Shown here: positions 47,883-60,090 of the stretch, piece after piece | Layout: each line of letters starts with the position of its first letter | Numbering within the stretch: the stretch's first letter is position 1 | From: Onchocerca volvulus | Lineage: Eukaryota > Nematoda > Chromadorea > Rhabditida > Onchocercidae | Assembly: GCA_000499405.2 (NCBI GenBank) | Contig: HG738137.1 | Location: forward strand, 13,447,661-13,511,660 | Length of the DNA stretch: 64,000 bases | Reading direction: 5' to 3' | Position numbers and translations under genes: made by a program | Notes under the pieces: model-generated | The model's database searches: none | Told to the model about the DNA's origin: nothing | Seen by the model: only the letters and a program-made list of their open reading frames with translations

Positions 47883-47998
47883 ATGAAACTAATCACATTT
47901 TTGGCCAACTTGTTCGATGTTTACCGGCAGGCCATGTCCAAAAGGCTGAAACTAATCGATGCCTATATGTTCTATGTCTTCATTATCGGTGTCATCAA
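47883..47998 (+). pseudogene. DAD1-like first exon, isolated (oligosaccharyltransferase subunit fragment)
   Basis: From ATG at 47883 the frame gives MKLITFLANLFDVYRQAMSK and RLKLIDAYMFYVFIIGVI, then a GTGAGT donor at 47999. The block LFDxY...SKxLKxIDAYxxYxxxxG matches the N-terminus of DAD1/Ost2, a small membrane subunit of the ER oligosaccharyltransferase (about 113 aa). The rest of DAD1 (the GTFPFNSFLSGF core and the ERAFADF end) is not found downstream in this window. This is therefore a gene fragment unless a very distant exon exists. The exon itself has no stop or frameshift. Plus strand, unlike its neighbours. Confidence 0.6.
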
Positions 47999-49021
47999 GT
48001 GAGTAGCACGCACTATCGGAAATTTCGAGAGACTTCATGATATCAGTTATATAATTTAATCATTTCTGTAAATCTGAATCGTTTTTTTTTTTTTTTTTTT
48101 TGTGTTCAATCAATAATTCACTTAATATTGTGCTTCCTTAATGTATTTCTGTAAACAATCCACTTTTTCCAAAAAAGAGGATGAGACGGTTGATTTCATT
48201 ATGGTTTGAGAAAAGCAGTCCTTTCTTCTTTAGTGCGCTAGGTTGTTGTTTTTGCTTATCCCAAAAAAGGGTAGTAACTTTGAGGGGAAGTTTGTTTTTT
48301 TTTGTTGATTAGAAGGTTGGTCTTGTCCAATGTTCAACTACTTTTCTCGATGCCCCAAAAAAGTTGTGTAATTATCTGAACCCGCAAATAGGATTCTATC
48401 AAAATTTAGTACGGTTTCTGTTTCTATTTGTATTTTTATTTGGGCAAGAATAAACGACTAGTCACGCAGCAAACTTACTCGCAGCAACAAACATAAGTAT
48501 TTAACTGTCATTCAAGTTAAAAAGTTTTTCTTTCTATTAAAATGCAACACTCACATTTCAATAATATTTCCTTTAAATTCATTTATTTTACAAAAGGCAA
48601 TGTTTATTTGTTCCGTAAAGTTTATTCACATTCTTCTTAACAAAGAAGACATTGCAATTGTAGCGTACAAAGAATTCATTTATACTTGCTAAATAATTTG
48701 TTCGTTCTGTACCATGACAAAAATCCATATTTACGTGACAAATAAAAATGTTTCTTTAATTCTAAAGGATATTTACAGACTGCTGGACAAGTATGACTCT
48801 TTTTTTTTTAATTAGAGGAGTTTTTGATATATGTATATTGAAGAGAGCAAACCGCAGCATCGTAAACTAATCAACACAATTAATATTTGGATGGAAAATG
48901 CAACAGTCAAAGTTCATTCCTGAATGCATCCGATTGAGAAATACCGTAAGGATACACGAGAAAAATTTATACGTTTTGTTAGTGAGTGCATGCGTCGAAC
49001 GACAGTAAATCCAATTAACTG
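47999..49021. other. Intergenic DNA after the DAD1-like exon
   Basis: Searched by eye for the missing DAD1 exons without success. Contains long T runs (48083-48101) but no recognised feature. Confidence 0.5.
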
Positions 49022-49027
49022 TTTATT
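49022..49027 (-). terminator. Candidate poly(A) signal of the 255-aa orphan gene
   Basis: AATAAA on the minus strand begins 12 nt after the stop codon; a very short 3' UTR. Confidence 0.4.
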
Positions 49028-49038
49028 TCATTTGGCTT

Positions 49039-50577
49039 TCAACCAAAATATGCTGCTTGAAAAGCTACTGAAGAAAATAATTCAAAATTTTCGAATAAAT
49101 GTGCCAACGATATTTTGAATTTCGGCCAAGATCTAATTTTTAACATGGAACACAGTTCATTGGCATTATGCTCGAAACCAATGATGGCGTAAATGGAACC
49201 ACGCTCAAACGTATTATCCGAAGAAAGTGTTGATATTATTCCACTGGTAAATGAGGAAAGTGTCACCAGTTTTACGTCATTGAATATTTCTCTGCAAAAT
49301 GACTGATCAAATTTGTGACAAATCCCTGCTAATGGATGAGATATTAAAAGACATCAGTGATTCTTTCTGTAAAAAATATCCTGAAATATGCAAAATTAGA
49401 ACCATCGCTTTTGAACAGTCCAAAGAACGCCTTTTCTTCCTTTATTAAATGAGAAAAAGTGCAAGATTAATTGGTTTTCTTTTTTTTTTTTTTTTTTTTT
49501 TATTGTGCGAGAGATGCTAATAGTAAATTGAATCAACTTACCTAAACAAATCTTCGCCATTTTCTGGTTCTTCGCTATCCGCCATCACCAGATGAAATGC
49601 AATTTTCTGATGATTATCCATTTTGGAGACTGTTTCAGCCTGTAACTTTCTATTCCATTTGAAATTAAGCAATAAACAATGATGACAACAATTAAAGATG
49701 CCTGTCCTCATACTGAATCATTTCACGTAAAGCTCGGAATAGTTTGAACATCTGTGAGCCCAATTTTACAAAAATAAGTTCCAGATGTTTGTAAATGGAT
49801 GTATACTACTATTTGCTTCATATTAAATAAGAAAGCATAGACTTACATTCCATTTTTCGAATTGTTCCCGTAACTCAGTCTCGTTATTAGTGTTCACTAC
49901 AAGCGTAGATGCTTCGACACCTTTTCCTCCAAATATCAGAACACCATTTTCGTAAGATTGTTTGACTGACGTTTCAGGAATGCCATCATCTCTTTGATAT
50001 ACATGAATATTTAATGTTATTAAGAATATTTGAAAACTTAATTTTAATTTTACATGGATAATTAATTTAAATGGCATACCGGATATCTTATGAATCTAAT
50101 CTTACGAGAATGTTTACTTCTTTTTCTAATCGTTTTGTATGTAAATAGTCAACTTAACAAACCTGGATGGTTTGAGAAGTGTCTGAGAAACAACGCAAAT
50201 ATGCTTCTCTGTAGAAACTTTTTTTGGGAATAAAATCGTATTCAAGAAGGTGCCTATCGATTCTGCATAACGATGTGTAATTGTCGATTCGTTATTTGCT
50301 AATGTGAGAAAAGATAATGCCAATTTAACGGATTTTGGTTTTTGTAGCATTTTCTTCTTAATAGAGAAATATTTTGCAAAAAAAAAAAGAAAAAAAGAAT
50401 ATGAAACATAGCGTTAAAATCATAATATTTATTTTCTTTTTTGAACTATAAAAAGCTTTTCCCTTAAAGAGATACAAAAAAAAAAGAAGAAAAACTGACT
50501 AAATCCTTTCGCATTTGGTGATTGCTGTCGGCAAGGAAATCGTAAGAACTATTCTTGGGATCGATAATAACAGACAT
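49039..50577 (-). CDS. Unrecognised 255-aa protein, second gene of a candidate operon
   Basis: Exons: 50500-50577, 50163-50356, 49847-49991, 49542-49639, 49039-49291; phases agree, 768 nt. The N-terminus is MSVIIDPKNSSYDFLADSNH; no signal peptide or membrane segment. Later blocks include KSVKLALSFLTLANNESTIT, NGVLIFGGKGVEASTLVVNT, HQKIAFHLVMADSEEPENGE and FERGSIYAIIGFEHNANELC. Alternating hydrophobic strands and helices loosely recall a von Willebrand A-like or Ku-type alpha/beta fold, but I find no metal-site DxSxS motif and do not assign a family. A TTTTTTCCAATCTAG acceptor at 50636-50622 lies 45 nt before the ATG, and the upstream gene ends 72 nt before that acceptor. The first intron uses GTCAGT, the weakest junction; an alternative start is ATG at 50350. 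Confidence 0.6.
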
Positions 50578-50664
50578 GCAACAGAATTTGTACAAAGAAA
50601 ATATTCACTTTCAATTAAATACTAGATTGGAAAAAACCTGGACTGACAGGGTTTTGAATGGGAT

Positions 50665-50670
50665 TTTATT
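50665..50670 (-). terminator. Poly(A) signal between the two orphan genes
   Basis: AATAAA begins 24 nt after the stop of the 240-aa gene and ends 43 nt before the splice acceptor of the next gene, the spacing typical of a nematode operon intercistronic region. Confidence 0.55.
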
Positions 50671-50693
50671 ATGTGAACAGATTATAAGAAGGA

Positions 50694-51953
50694 TTACCAT
50701 ATTAGTTCATCAATGAAGACGTGACGACTTCCAAATAAAGCTGCTGGTATAACGAAACCATTCATTGAATTCTTTTTGCTTATGACTTTGATCATATTGG
50801 TTGACAGTGGTCGTTCTAAATTAGGAAATTTTACAATTTTACGATTGGCAGAGAGATGAGAGAAGAGATGTCAACTGAATGCTTCTGAATTAACATTAAG
50901 GGAAATTTTTAAAAAAAAAGAAGAAATTAGAATTTGAACATCTCATGAGATCTATAGCGTGATTACGTTGTACAAAAAATTTCACAATATTTTCATAGAA
51001 TAAACAAATTAATTTTCCCAAATGCTTGCCATCATCGCTTGACCATAAACGAATTTTTGCGCTGTAATTATGCATTAAATCGGTACTCACTATGCCATCA
51101 TCGAACAAAATATTAACTGGATTTAAAAGCTGAAATCAATTATATTTTCAGATCACTTTACTAACCTCATCACATATATATTACTGAATGCTTATCCAAT
51201 GAATTGCAGTTTAAATATCGGAAATTTTGGTTCAGTTCATTAATGAAAATGAAAATGCTTAGAATCTTTCTGACAACTTTCGCAATTGATTAGAAATGAA
51301 ATTTCGAATCTGATGCTGTCAACGAACAAGTGGAAAAAGAAAATACTTTTTTTGATAAATTAAATGGTTTGGATATGCTGTAGAATTTTCGTCTCGGATA
51401 AACAATGCCATTTTGAAAAACACCAATTTTGTGATAACGTTCTGATAATTCACTATGAGCATATTTCTTGAAGAAATTCACCCTGTAATTCATTAGCAAG
51501 CCCAAATGTGAGCCTTATACTACTCGCAGGTTTCAATTAAAAGTGATGAGTTTAATTTATGACGACAATTTAAAAGCAAACTTTGACATTTGCACTAAAT
51601 CCTTCTCGTTTAAATATTGCCATAGATGTTCACGTGTCACTGGATTATCCAGAATTTGCTGGAATACTATCAAATTTGTTGGAATGCTGTAATTTGAACG
51701 ACTGCATTTCATAAATTTCAAATACGCATGATAGAATGCTTCATGGTTGCTTCTTGATGATGACGATGATGGTGACGATGATGTTGATGACGCTGGCGAT
51801 GATACTAAATGATCAGAAAATTGATATTTCCGAGATTGTAGCAAATAATAGTAATAATATTCTTAAAAAGTCACCTGTAGTAGTTGTCGGAAGAGCGTTA
51901 TCTCGATGAATTACGGCAAACACCAAGGAAACAATAATTATAGATAGCTTCAT
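50694..51953 (-). CDS. Unrecognised 240-aa secreted protein, first gene of a candidate operon
   Basis: Exons: 51875-51953, 51582-51804, 51347-51482, 50967-51129, 50694-50815; phases agree, 723 nt. A signal peptide MKLSIIIVSLVFAVIHRDNA is followed by a Thr/Ser-only stretch (TTTT then a run of S with P and A), likely O-glycosylated. The rest is basic and aromatic: HEAFYHAYLKFMKCSRSNYS, NFFKKYAHSELSERYHKIGV, FDDGIVSTDLMHNYSAKIRL, GFVIPAALFGSRHVFIDELI. Only two cysteines follow the signal, so it is not a disulfide-knotted effector. No family recognised. The serine tract is encoded by TCATCG-type repeats (GATGATGACG on the plus strand) and may vary in length. The start codon lies inside one unit of a three-unit 20-bp repeat. 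Confidence 0.65.
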
Positions 51954-52008
51954 GCTTGACCACAATTATTGATGCTTGACCAGAATAATTAGCTTGACCG
52001 AAATTATC
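51952..52008. repeat. Three-unit direct repeat (about 20 bp) spanning the start codon of the secreted orphan
   Basis: ATGCTTGACCACAATTATTG, ATGCTTGACCAGAATAATTA and AGCTTGACCGAAATTATC are consecutive on the plus strand. On the coding strand this reads GGTCAAGC three times, the last running into the ATG. Confidence 0.85.
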
Positions 52009-55000
52009 AGCTATTTTTACCGGAAAATCATAATCTTTATGAAAAGCCATTTTTCTTAGAAATAATTTAACTTGGAATGATTTAATTAACTTATTGGTGA
52101 ATAACTATGAAGAATCAAAATTTTACTTCAGTTTTCAAATTAATACTAAAATTAATTGCAACATTTTTTTTCTTTTTTAATTTCGTAAGAGTAACATGAA
52201 TCAGATATTTCTTTCCCATCCTTTTCTATATAATATTGCTTAAATCCAATAATAACTCTATCTATTCTCTAAGCTCACATTGCGAAATTCTTTGAAATGC
52301 TGTAATAAAAAGTTTCAAAAATTCAATCTAACTATCCTCTCCCTTTGATACCAGCCAAGTGATTGTGATAATTTATGCTCAGTTGTTTATAAAATTCTGT
52401 CACCATTCATTAACAATTCAAAAAAGTTTTTGCCTTTATAATCGGATTAGTTTATGTGACGTGATATGAAATCAATAATATGAGTTGTCATTGGGTCTTA
52501 TGATCTGATATGGTATGATATGAGTGAACGATACGTACATGGATTTTTATTATAATTTTTAGCAAGTTTATGTCTTTCAATTCCTGACAATTTCTCTTTT
52601 ATAAATTTTTTCAGTAACTATGGCATACATGTGGAAACTAACAGATTTTGAAATTTGTCCACGAATAATTTATGTAATTTCTTTCATATGATAATTAATA
52701 TACGTGAATGCGACACAACTGCATGAAAAAGAGAATCAGTGATCGAAAACATCAAAAAAACAAAAGAAAAAAAAAAGAAAAAATAGAGGAAAGTCTCAAG
52801 TATGCTGAAGCATTTCAAAATAGTAGAATTATTAGAAATAAATGATAAAAAGTTTTAAGTATTCTTATAGCTTTTCAAACTTGTTCAATATATTGAATAC
52901 CGTATATTACAAAAAAAAAGAAAAGTAAGGAAAGATCTTTGAATGTAAGACGCTTGGTGCTGATAAGCCTATACTTGGCCTGTAAACAAAACTTTTTCTT
53001 TTCTGACGATTTCGTTCGATTATGTTGTTAGAATTTACATGTTTTTATGCTATTTTTTTTTTATTAAATCCACAATTCAAATATATAAAAAAAAATTTCC
53101 ACGTCTGAACATAGCGTGATAATAATTCAGCGTTTGGTTCATTCCACAGCGCCAGTTCTTATCAAAAATGGCTCACTTAAGCATACATTCAATGTTTACG
53201 CCTCATTCATGCAATCGAGACGTTATACTCATTGAAAGTTTGAGAACAGGTTCAGAAGTTCTATCCCGCAGTTTTTCTGGTCATTCGCTTTACCGGATAT
53301 AACTGCTTCATTATGTGTTCCAGCTCTGAAGGAAACTTCAAAGCGAACCAGCTACTTGATAGTTCGATCAATCTTTCGTCCCTATACGAAAATTGGAATT
53401 TCTCAGTATTTTCAGAATTTATACAGTGTTCATTACAAGTGTTCATCCTCAAAATTTAAGCAAATTCAGCTTAATAATCGTTTATCACTTTATTTTTCGA
53501 CTTGAGTAGTTTTTTTTTCTAATATCGCTATATTCTATTATTCTTTCTTAAACGGTTTGCATTGATTTGTAGGCTATTTTAAATTATTCTCATGCCAATA
53601 TATAAGTCTTCAGCAGTGTAATTTCTTTTAATCAATATGCATAAAGCATAAAATTACATTAATTATTGGGAAATGGTAGCAGATTCTTCCAAACTTTTTT
53701 TGCTCTAAACTTTTCAAATTCTTTCAGATTATTCCAAACGCATTGAATTTAAGTATTAAGTTATTGTCAAAACAAAAAATGGGTGTTAAAATTTGAAAGT
53801 ACTAGTACTATTACTTTTGTTGAGTCTTTTTGGTGAAAAAAAAAATGATAAAATTTAATTTATTATGGTAGGTCTGTATTTATTTGTCTAACTTTGGTTT
53901 TTTTAATTTAATTAATAAATAATTAATCAATCAATTAATCATTTAATTAACTTTTTTTTTTTGCCCGTAAAACTTCGGTGGGATGAATCAATTTTTGCGA
54001 AACTAAAAATTAAATAAAATGGCTCGGTGGGACAAGAGGATTTTGAACGTTACGTTGACGGAATAAACATTTTAAAAAACCATTTTATTCTATAAATCAT
54101 ATTGGTTCGTTTCTGCGATTTTTTTTTCTCAATAGCAGATCGCTTCTCAAATAATAATATTAATTAATAATAACAATAATAATAATACGAATTAAAATCG
54201 CAAAATCGCAAAAATTTATTTTAACATTTGAAATAAATTAAAAATAAATTTGACTTTTTTATTGTTTTTCTTGTGTTTGTTGTTTGCAACTTTCAATTAT
54301 CAAAAACTTAGTTTATTTCTATTTTTAGTATGAAGAGAAGATGTTTTATTTGTTCTAATCGGTTACCTATATTCATAACCATACGATAAACTGTGTTGTT
54401 GGTAATTGAAATTCTAGCAAATTTATGAATACTCGTATTTCCGCAATTATACATTTTCCAACATTGAAGAAGAATTGAACGTAAAAACATGAAAAACATT
54501 CAGTCTTTTTCGGATATTCAGGATATGTTGCTCACTATGGGTTAATTAAAATTTTTAATTAAAATTTGATTACTAAATTAATTTGCCTATTCCTTTTCTT
54601 GAAAATATAATGCTAGCTAATTCTTGCATAATAATTTCTAGTACATTTATAATTCATTTTAGGCAAAACAACTCTCGCTTCAATTATCCTTTTTTAAAAT
54701 TCGAACTTCCTCTTTCACAATTTTTTTTAGTGCAGTTCGTATAAACAACAAATAACAACTGATATCCTAATTTTATTACAATTATTCAAAAGAAAATATC
54801 GTTTTGCTCCGTTGGTTTCCAATTTTATAACAAACAAAAGTTGATGGCAAAATGTGAAATCGTTTATTTGAAATTTGTTTTTTTTTTTTTTGTTTTCTTC
54901 GTCAAACAAACAAATTTTTCATTGTATTGTGTATAATATAAACGATATTCACTTACGACAAAAACGAATGAGCCAGTTTTTTCTGGGTTGAATGAAATTT

Positions 55001-55014
55001 TTTGAATTTTATAG
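52009..55014. other. Intergenic DNA between the orphan pair and the right-hand gene
   Basis: AT-rich with no firm gene. One minus-strand stretch (53261-53452) encodes a 63-residue frame containing SWFALKFPSELEHIMKQLYP that looks more protein-like than its surroundings. It has no second exon or homolog that I recognise. Confidence 0.45.
53261..53452 (-). CDS. Doubtful small open frame
   Basis: A 63-aa frame from ATG at 53452 with balanced composition (RDERLIELSSSWFALKFPSE). A possible TTTTCGTATAG acceptor and a GTAAAG donor inside it could instead make it a single exon of a gene not otherwise visible. No signal peptide, no family. Could be chance. Confidence 0.18.
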   Translation of the reverse strand: MRMNTCNEHCINSENTEKFQFSYRDERLIELSSSWFALKFPSELEHIMKQLYPVKRMTRKTAG

Positions 55015-55034
55015 CGGCAATAAATGGAGTTGAA

Positions 55035-58000
55035 ATGAACGAGGGAAGTAATGGGACGGTATCGGTAAGTTTAGATGATTGGAAGAATGAAGAAAATGTT
55101 CCCAAATATTCGATCAGGTACATTAATGATAAGTATGATCAATATTTCATTTCTTTTAACATTTTGAAGTTGATTTCTGCTTCTTGTAGTATTATTTTAC
55201 ATTTTGAATCTTTGTTCACTACTTTTCAAAATTTTAGAAATGGGTAGGATCAAGAAAGAACACCTTACTAGTATGTTATAGTATTTCAGTCTCAATTTTG
55301 CTTACTATTTAGATTTGCTAAATTTTGATGGAAAAAAAAGAAACATTTGTTAAACCAAAATTTTTTTCTTTTATTGATAATATTTGTGAAATTTGTTGAA
55401 CTTATATCAAATGGACATTTTAGTAATATTTTCCTCCAGATTTTGATAACATCTTCCCACATGTTTTTTTTTTATCGGAAATATATAACCATTGTTTTTC
55501 TTTAGTGATAATATGTATTCATGTTTTGATTTGATAGCTATTTTTTCACTTCCGTTGATGCCATGTATGAAATCAGAAAATCGTTATTTTTAATAAGAAT
55601 TAAAAAAAAAATAATATGATGAAAGTAAGTCCAGCGAACAATAAACAAATTAAGTAATTTTCTGAATATACCTGAACTAATTTCCCAAGTTATGCATTTC
55701 TTGAAGCAAATTATCATCAATGAATTTTTTTTTATTTCCATCGTGATATTTTTTTTTCTGTATTCATACACTACAATGAATATAAAAACATTTATTTATC
55801 ATTTTATATGTACAAATCTTTCTTCAAAACTCTCATAATTAAACAGTTTGATTTCATAATTTCAGTTTTTGTAATTATAAGTTTTATAAAAATTTCCTTC
55901 AAAAAATATTTTCATCGTTTCTTACAAATATCAATGCAAAGATAAGTTTTAAATTTACCTTTATATATTTATTCACAGTAATGACAAAAATTTTTCAAAA
56001 TGGACAAAGGAAAAACTGTCTTGTTTTTTCTGCGAATGATGGAGGATTTTATATAACTGAATTCTGATTATTTAAGTTTCCTAAAGATGTCATTTTTTTG
56101 TCATTTCATCTTCGGATAAGATTGTTCGGATGATCTGGCTTTTATCTCATCACTATGTAACATTCATCAATCTCTCTATCATAACTGAAACTCAATCACT
56201 ATTCTCTTGATCATCATTGAAAGAATTTCAAAAATGCTTCCAGTTATTTGTCAATCTTAGCACTTTTTATATTAGCTATAAAGATTGAAAAAGTTACATT
56301 TGGCAGAAAGCTTACATCAGATTTTTTTTCCAAAATATGAAGTTAACTTTTAGGGCTCAGTAAACTGCGGTATGTGATTACGGTGATAGATGGATCCACT
56401 TATTTTTGCAGCAAAGTTTTCAAAATTAATATGGGAAGATAATAAATTACAAATTCAAGCGATGCATAAATTTAATAAATCATTAAGAAATAATTTGAGC
56501 AATTCAAAGTAAAATGGAGATTTTTCTTACAATTTATATTACTTATGTCTTGATACCGAAAAACTTTACAACTACTTTAGCACGTCATTCATTTGTTTCC
56601 CAATTGCGCGTCGGCTTTATCATTACTAATTTTCTCTTGTCCACTAAAATAAATCATGATCAAAACGATCTGATCAGCTATGTTCTACATAGATGCATAT
56701 ATCGGACAGCTCTGAATAAATATTATTTCATTTCTGATACCCGAACTTAATAATAAAATTTCATTTTCATTATTTCATTTTTATAGGTATAAAATGTAGA
56801 AGTATATTCTTTATTTTTATTATTTTAATTTTACTTAACACAAAATTTTTAATGATGTAAACAACAATCATTTCTGACGTATTCACGTAAATCCATTGTG
56901 TTGACGCATTCACGTGATCGAATTGTATAATATAAAAATGTAAGATGATTTCTAATAATTTTATGCATTTACCATTGATTTGAATAAATTTTTCGTCAAA
57001 TTTCATTTAAATGCGATTATAAATTTTTAATTTAAAGGAACATTTTTATTATTTGTTTGATTAAATTACTAGAACTATATAATATTTCCTTTTTTTTTTT
57101 TTCGTTCTTCACAATAAACAAAAAATTTTTTTTTCGATTCCGTTCTTTTCGTAATTATAATTTACAGCAAATGACTGTACCAAAGCGATCGCATTCAATC
57201 CAAGTTTTGTCAACAATCCCATCGATCAGCAGTGATAAAAACAATAGCAATAAAAATAATAATAACAGCAATTTTCGATTTAATTTTTGTCATAATCCAA
57301 TTGGGTTCGTGCTTAATTCTTTTGTCAAACGACGTGAAGCAACGATTTGTTCGGACAAAATGAGAAAAAACAGCAAAGAAAATGTAAGTAATTTCATTGC
57401 AAAATTTAGGAAAATGCTACATAAATGGATGTTGCAAAAAATTATTTTATTTTTATTTTTTTTTCACAAATAAATATCAATTTAATCGAAAAAAAATATT
57501 TGAATTCGTTTCATTTCATTAATATGCATTATTTCAATTGAAAATTTACCAAATACTGAAAATTTGGATGTGTTTCAATTTTAGTTTTTACGTTAAAAAA
57601 TTCCCAAACTATCTGATTAATTCACATTGTATCGGATTTTCCTACAAATGACAGAATTTTAAATTGGAAATGATAATGAAATGGGAATGTATTCAAACTG
57701 AAAAATTAAAGATTATATTAAGTGAGAGCAATCTTTTAATTATTTTATTCATTAATGTTATTCTTTCATTAAAAAGTTATCTAAGATCAAATAATCCGGT
57801 TCGATTGTTAATAAAAATCATTTCAATCTCGCGTGGTTCTTGTTCAGTTAACAGCAAATTAATTCTTTAAGAAATTAGTAATCAGGAAATGAATTGAAAT
57901 AACATTCTTTACTTCCTCATTTCTTACTTTTGATCCGAAATCTACAAAAATTAAAATTTCTCTTTCACAAATTTCTCATTTCCAAAATATTTGGCTGCAA

Positions 58001-58944
58001 AGTTTTATAAAATTTTTATTGAATTTTTTTGTCTCTATATAACTAATATTTCGATTAACAGGCAGTAGTTGTTAAACGATTCTTTGGCTGATTAATATGC
58101 GGAAAAGTAAATCGAAATTACACCTTTTACTTCTTTCTTCCCTGTTTCCTATCCTAAAATCTATACAAATTATCATAAACTCGATCAAAGCCAAAATTCT
58201 CCAATTTTTCTAGTCATTTCGATTCTTTTTTCGCTTAATTACTAATTTGCTTTATAATGATTCTTCAAAATCAATAAGTATGAACAAGAGGACTATATAA
58301 GCAACTGAGCATGAACAAATATTTTAATTTCCATTCGTCTTTTTATTTTTTAAAATTTTACTTTTCTTCGATAAAGATATCAGTAAATAAGTGAGTCATA
58401 GTATCTGCTCAAAAATGATTTAATTCTCGAATTTTTTGCTTATTTTTTACTTTTTTTTTTTGTTTGGTTTTTTATACTTCGGTTTCATGTCAACTTTCTT
58501 CTTTGATGTTCATTACTGGCAAGCAAACGTTCATTTGACCACAGGTCAGACAGTTTGGGCCATCATTTGACCCTAAATTAATCATAATTTTCCTGTCCTA
58601 TTGCTTCTTTTATTTTCTTAATTAATTATTAGAAGAAGATTCAGAAGATAAGTGAAATCATCTCTTCCCGTCATTTCATTTCTGCTCATTTCTCAAAAAT
58701 TCCGAAAATTTTCAATTTTTCAGAATAAATATATATTTTGTCCATAATGTTAAAATTTTGTACTTAAATAATTTCCTGATAATTTTGAATTTCTCATAAA
58801 ATATTTTATCATAAATCAAAGCAAACTTTTCTGATAACTTCAATGTATTCATTTTTCTATTCTTTTTCAGTATAATTTATCATTTTTGGACAATTATCAT
58901 CATGTCACTATGACAAACACAAATTCATTTAAAACATGGAAAAG
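55035..58944 (+). CDS. 5' part of an unrecognised gene that probably continues beyond the window
   Basis: Three exons join in phase: 55035-55064, 57168-57383 and 58871-58944 (106 complete codons). The start MNEGSNGTVS follows a TTTTATAG acceptor (exon from 55015) and ends at a perfect GTAAGT. Exon 2 begins QMTVPKRSHSIQVLSTIPSI, has an Asn/Ser/Lys run coded by AAT and AAC triplets, then HNPIGFVLNSFVKRREATIC, ending at GTAAGT. Exon 3 (TTTTTCAG acceptor) gives YNLSFLDNYHHVTMTNTNSF and KTWK, donor GTAACA, phase 2. A weak further exon near 61360 (after GTTGCAG) would fit the phase. It looks like a basic, disordered cytoplasmic N-terminus; no family assigned. Long introns resemble those of unc-10. 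Confidence 0.45.
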
Positions 58945-59119
58945 GTAACATGAAAAAGTTCGTTCAATTATCATCCATGTATTTTTTCTTTCTTTCAATT
59001 AATATTTGAAAATTTTTGAAAATTTTAAATGATTTCAATCGTTCATTTCAATTCAAATATACTGATTGAACTGATTTCAATTGTTCATTGCAAATCAGAC
59101 ATACTAAGTTAATGAATTG

Positions 59120-59190
59120 AAAGTTATCAAATAGATAATGAAAGTTATCAATTAGAAATCATTGAAAATTATCAGTCAGAAATCATTCCA
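59120..59190. repeat. 24-bp tandem repeat
   Basis: GAAAGTTATCAAATAGATAAT, GAAAGTTATCAATTAGAAAT(CATT) and GAAAATTATCAGTCAGAAAT(CATT) follow one another. Confidence 0.75.
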
Positions 59191-59984
59191 TTATAAATGG
59201 TAATTGGAAATTATTAATCGGACAATTTTAATTGATTGAAATTTGAAATTAAAATACGAATACATTGTGATTCTTGGCTTATTTATTTTACTAATCTGCT
59301 CATTTTTTTTTCTCTTTTTTACTACATTTCTTAGCTCATATTAATGATACTTCTATGAAAAAAGTGAAAAATTTTAAATAACGCATCGCCTCATATATAT
59401 CCTGTAAAGAGCCTAGCTTTGAAACTAATTTTAATCATTTTATGCTTATGTCTTTGACTCATCCATGCATTGTTCGTTTTGTGCTTCGTCGTGCTAGGCC
59501 ATATCTCATATTGGCCTTTTTTTTTTTTTGCTAATTCTTGGCTTCTTTTAATGCTTTCAAAATGTTTAGTAATGAGTTTCTTAAATCTTTCTTAGCTTCA
59601 GTATCGTTATAATAGCTCTTTTATTGATTGCAATATTTGTTAATTACCTGACCTTTCTTGGCTATCTTAACAAGCATATAAATGGATGTAACGAAGGATG
59701 AAAGGAAAGAAATTATATTCTTCGAATGCATTCAACGACAATTTCTTATTTGCATATTTTATTTAAATTAGGCGAATTTATTTCAATTACGCCTATTGAT
59801 GTGGGAAATCTGTAAATTCTAAACATAGAAGATTAAGTATTCGATCAAAATGTTTCATGTTGCGAATTTTATGTTGCATTAATTTCTTGAAAACATCGAT
59901 AGCATAAAAGTTAAAATTCTGAAAAGATTTAAGATTCACAAATTTGCATATTGATATATAAGTTTAACATATATCTCTAAATTT

Positions 59985-60090
59985 TGTAAGGTTATATTTT
60001 AAGTTTATAAAGTATAACTGCAACTATCCTCTAGTTTTGTAAGGTATATCTCTAAGTTTCGTAAGGTATATCTGCATCTGTAAGTTTCGA
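59985..60090. repeat. Degenerate repeat of TAAGTTTCGTAAGGTATATC
   Basis: AATTTTGTAAGGTTATATTT, TAGTTTTGTAAGGTATATCT, TAAGTTTCGTAAGGTATATC and TGTAAGTTTCG occur in succession. Confidence 0.65.

Noticed and set aside
48924..49118. Plus-strand 64-residue open frame (begins MHPIEKYRKDTREKF)
   Set aside because: It overlaps the last exon of the minus-strand 255-aa gene, whose splice phases all agree. A faint likeness to the later part of DAD1 was considered but spacing and key motifs do not fit.
49039..51953. Reading the two orphan genes as one long protein, or as a Ku, UGGT or M3-peptidase relative
   Set aside because: The first gene has its own stop and poly(A) signal. Weak resemblances to those families did not hold over ordered motifs, and no catalytic or metal motif is present.
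54308..54499. Minus-strand 63-residue open frame
   Set aside because: Composition is typical of translated AT-rich DNA and no splice sites or homology support it.
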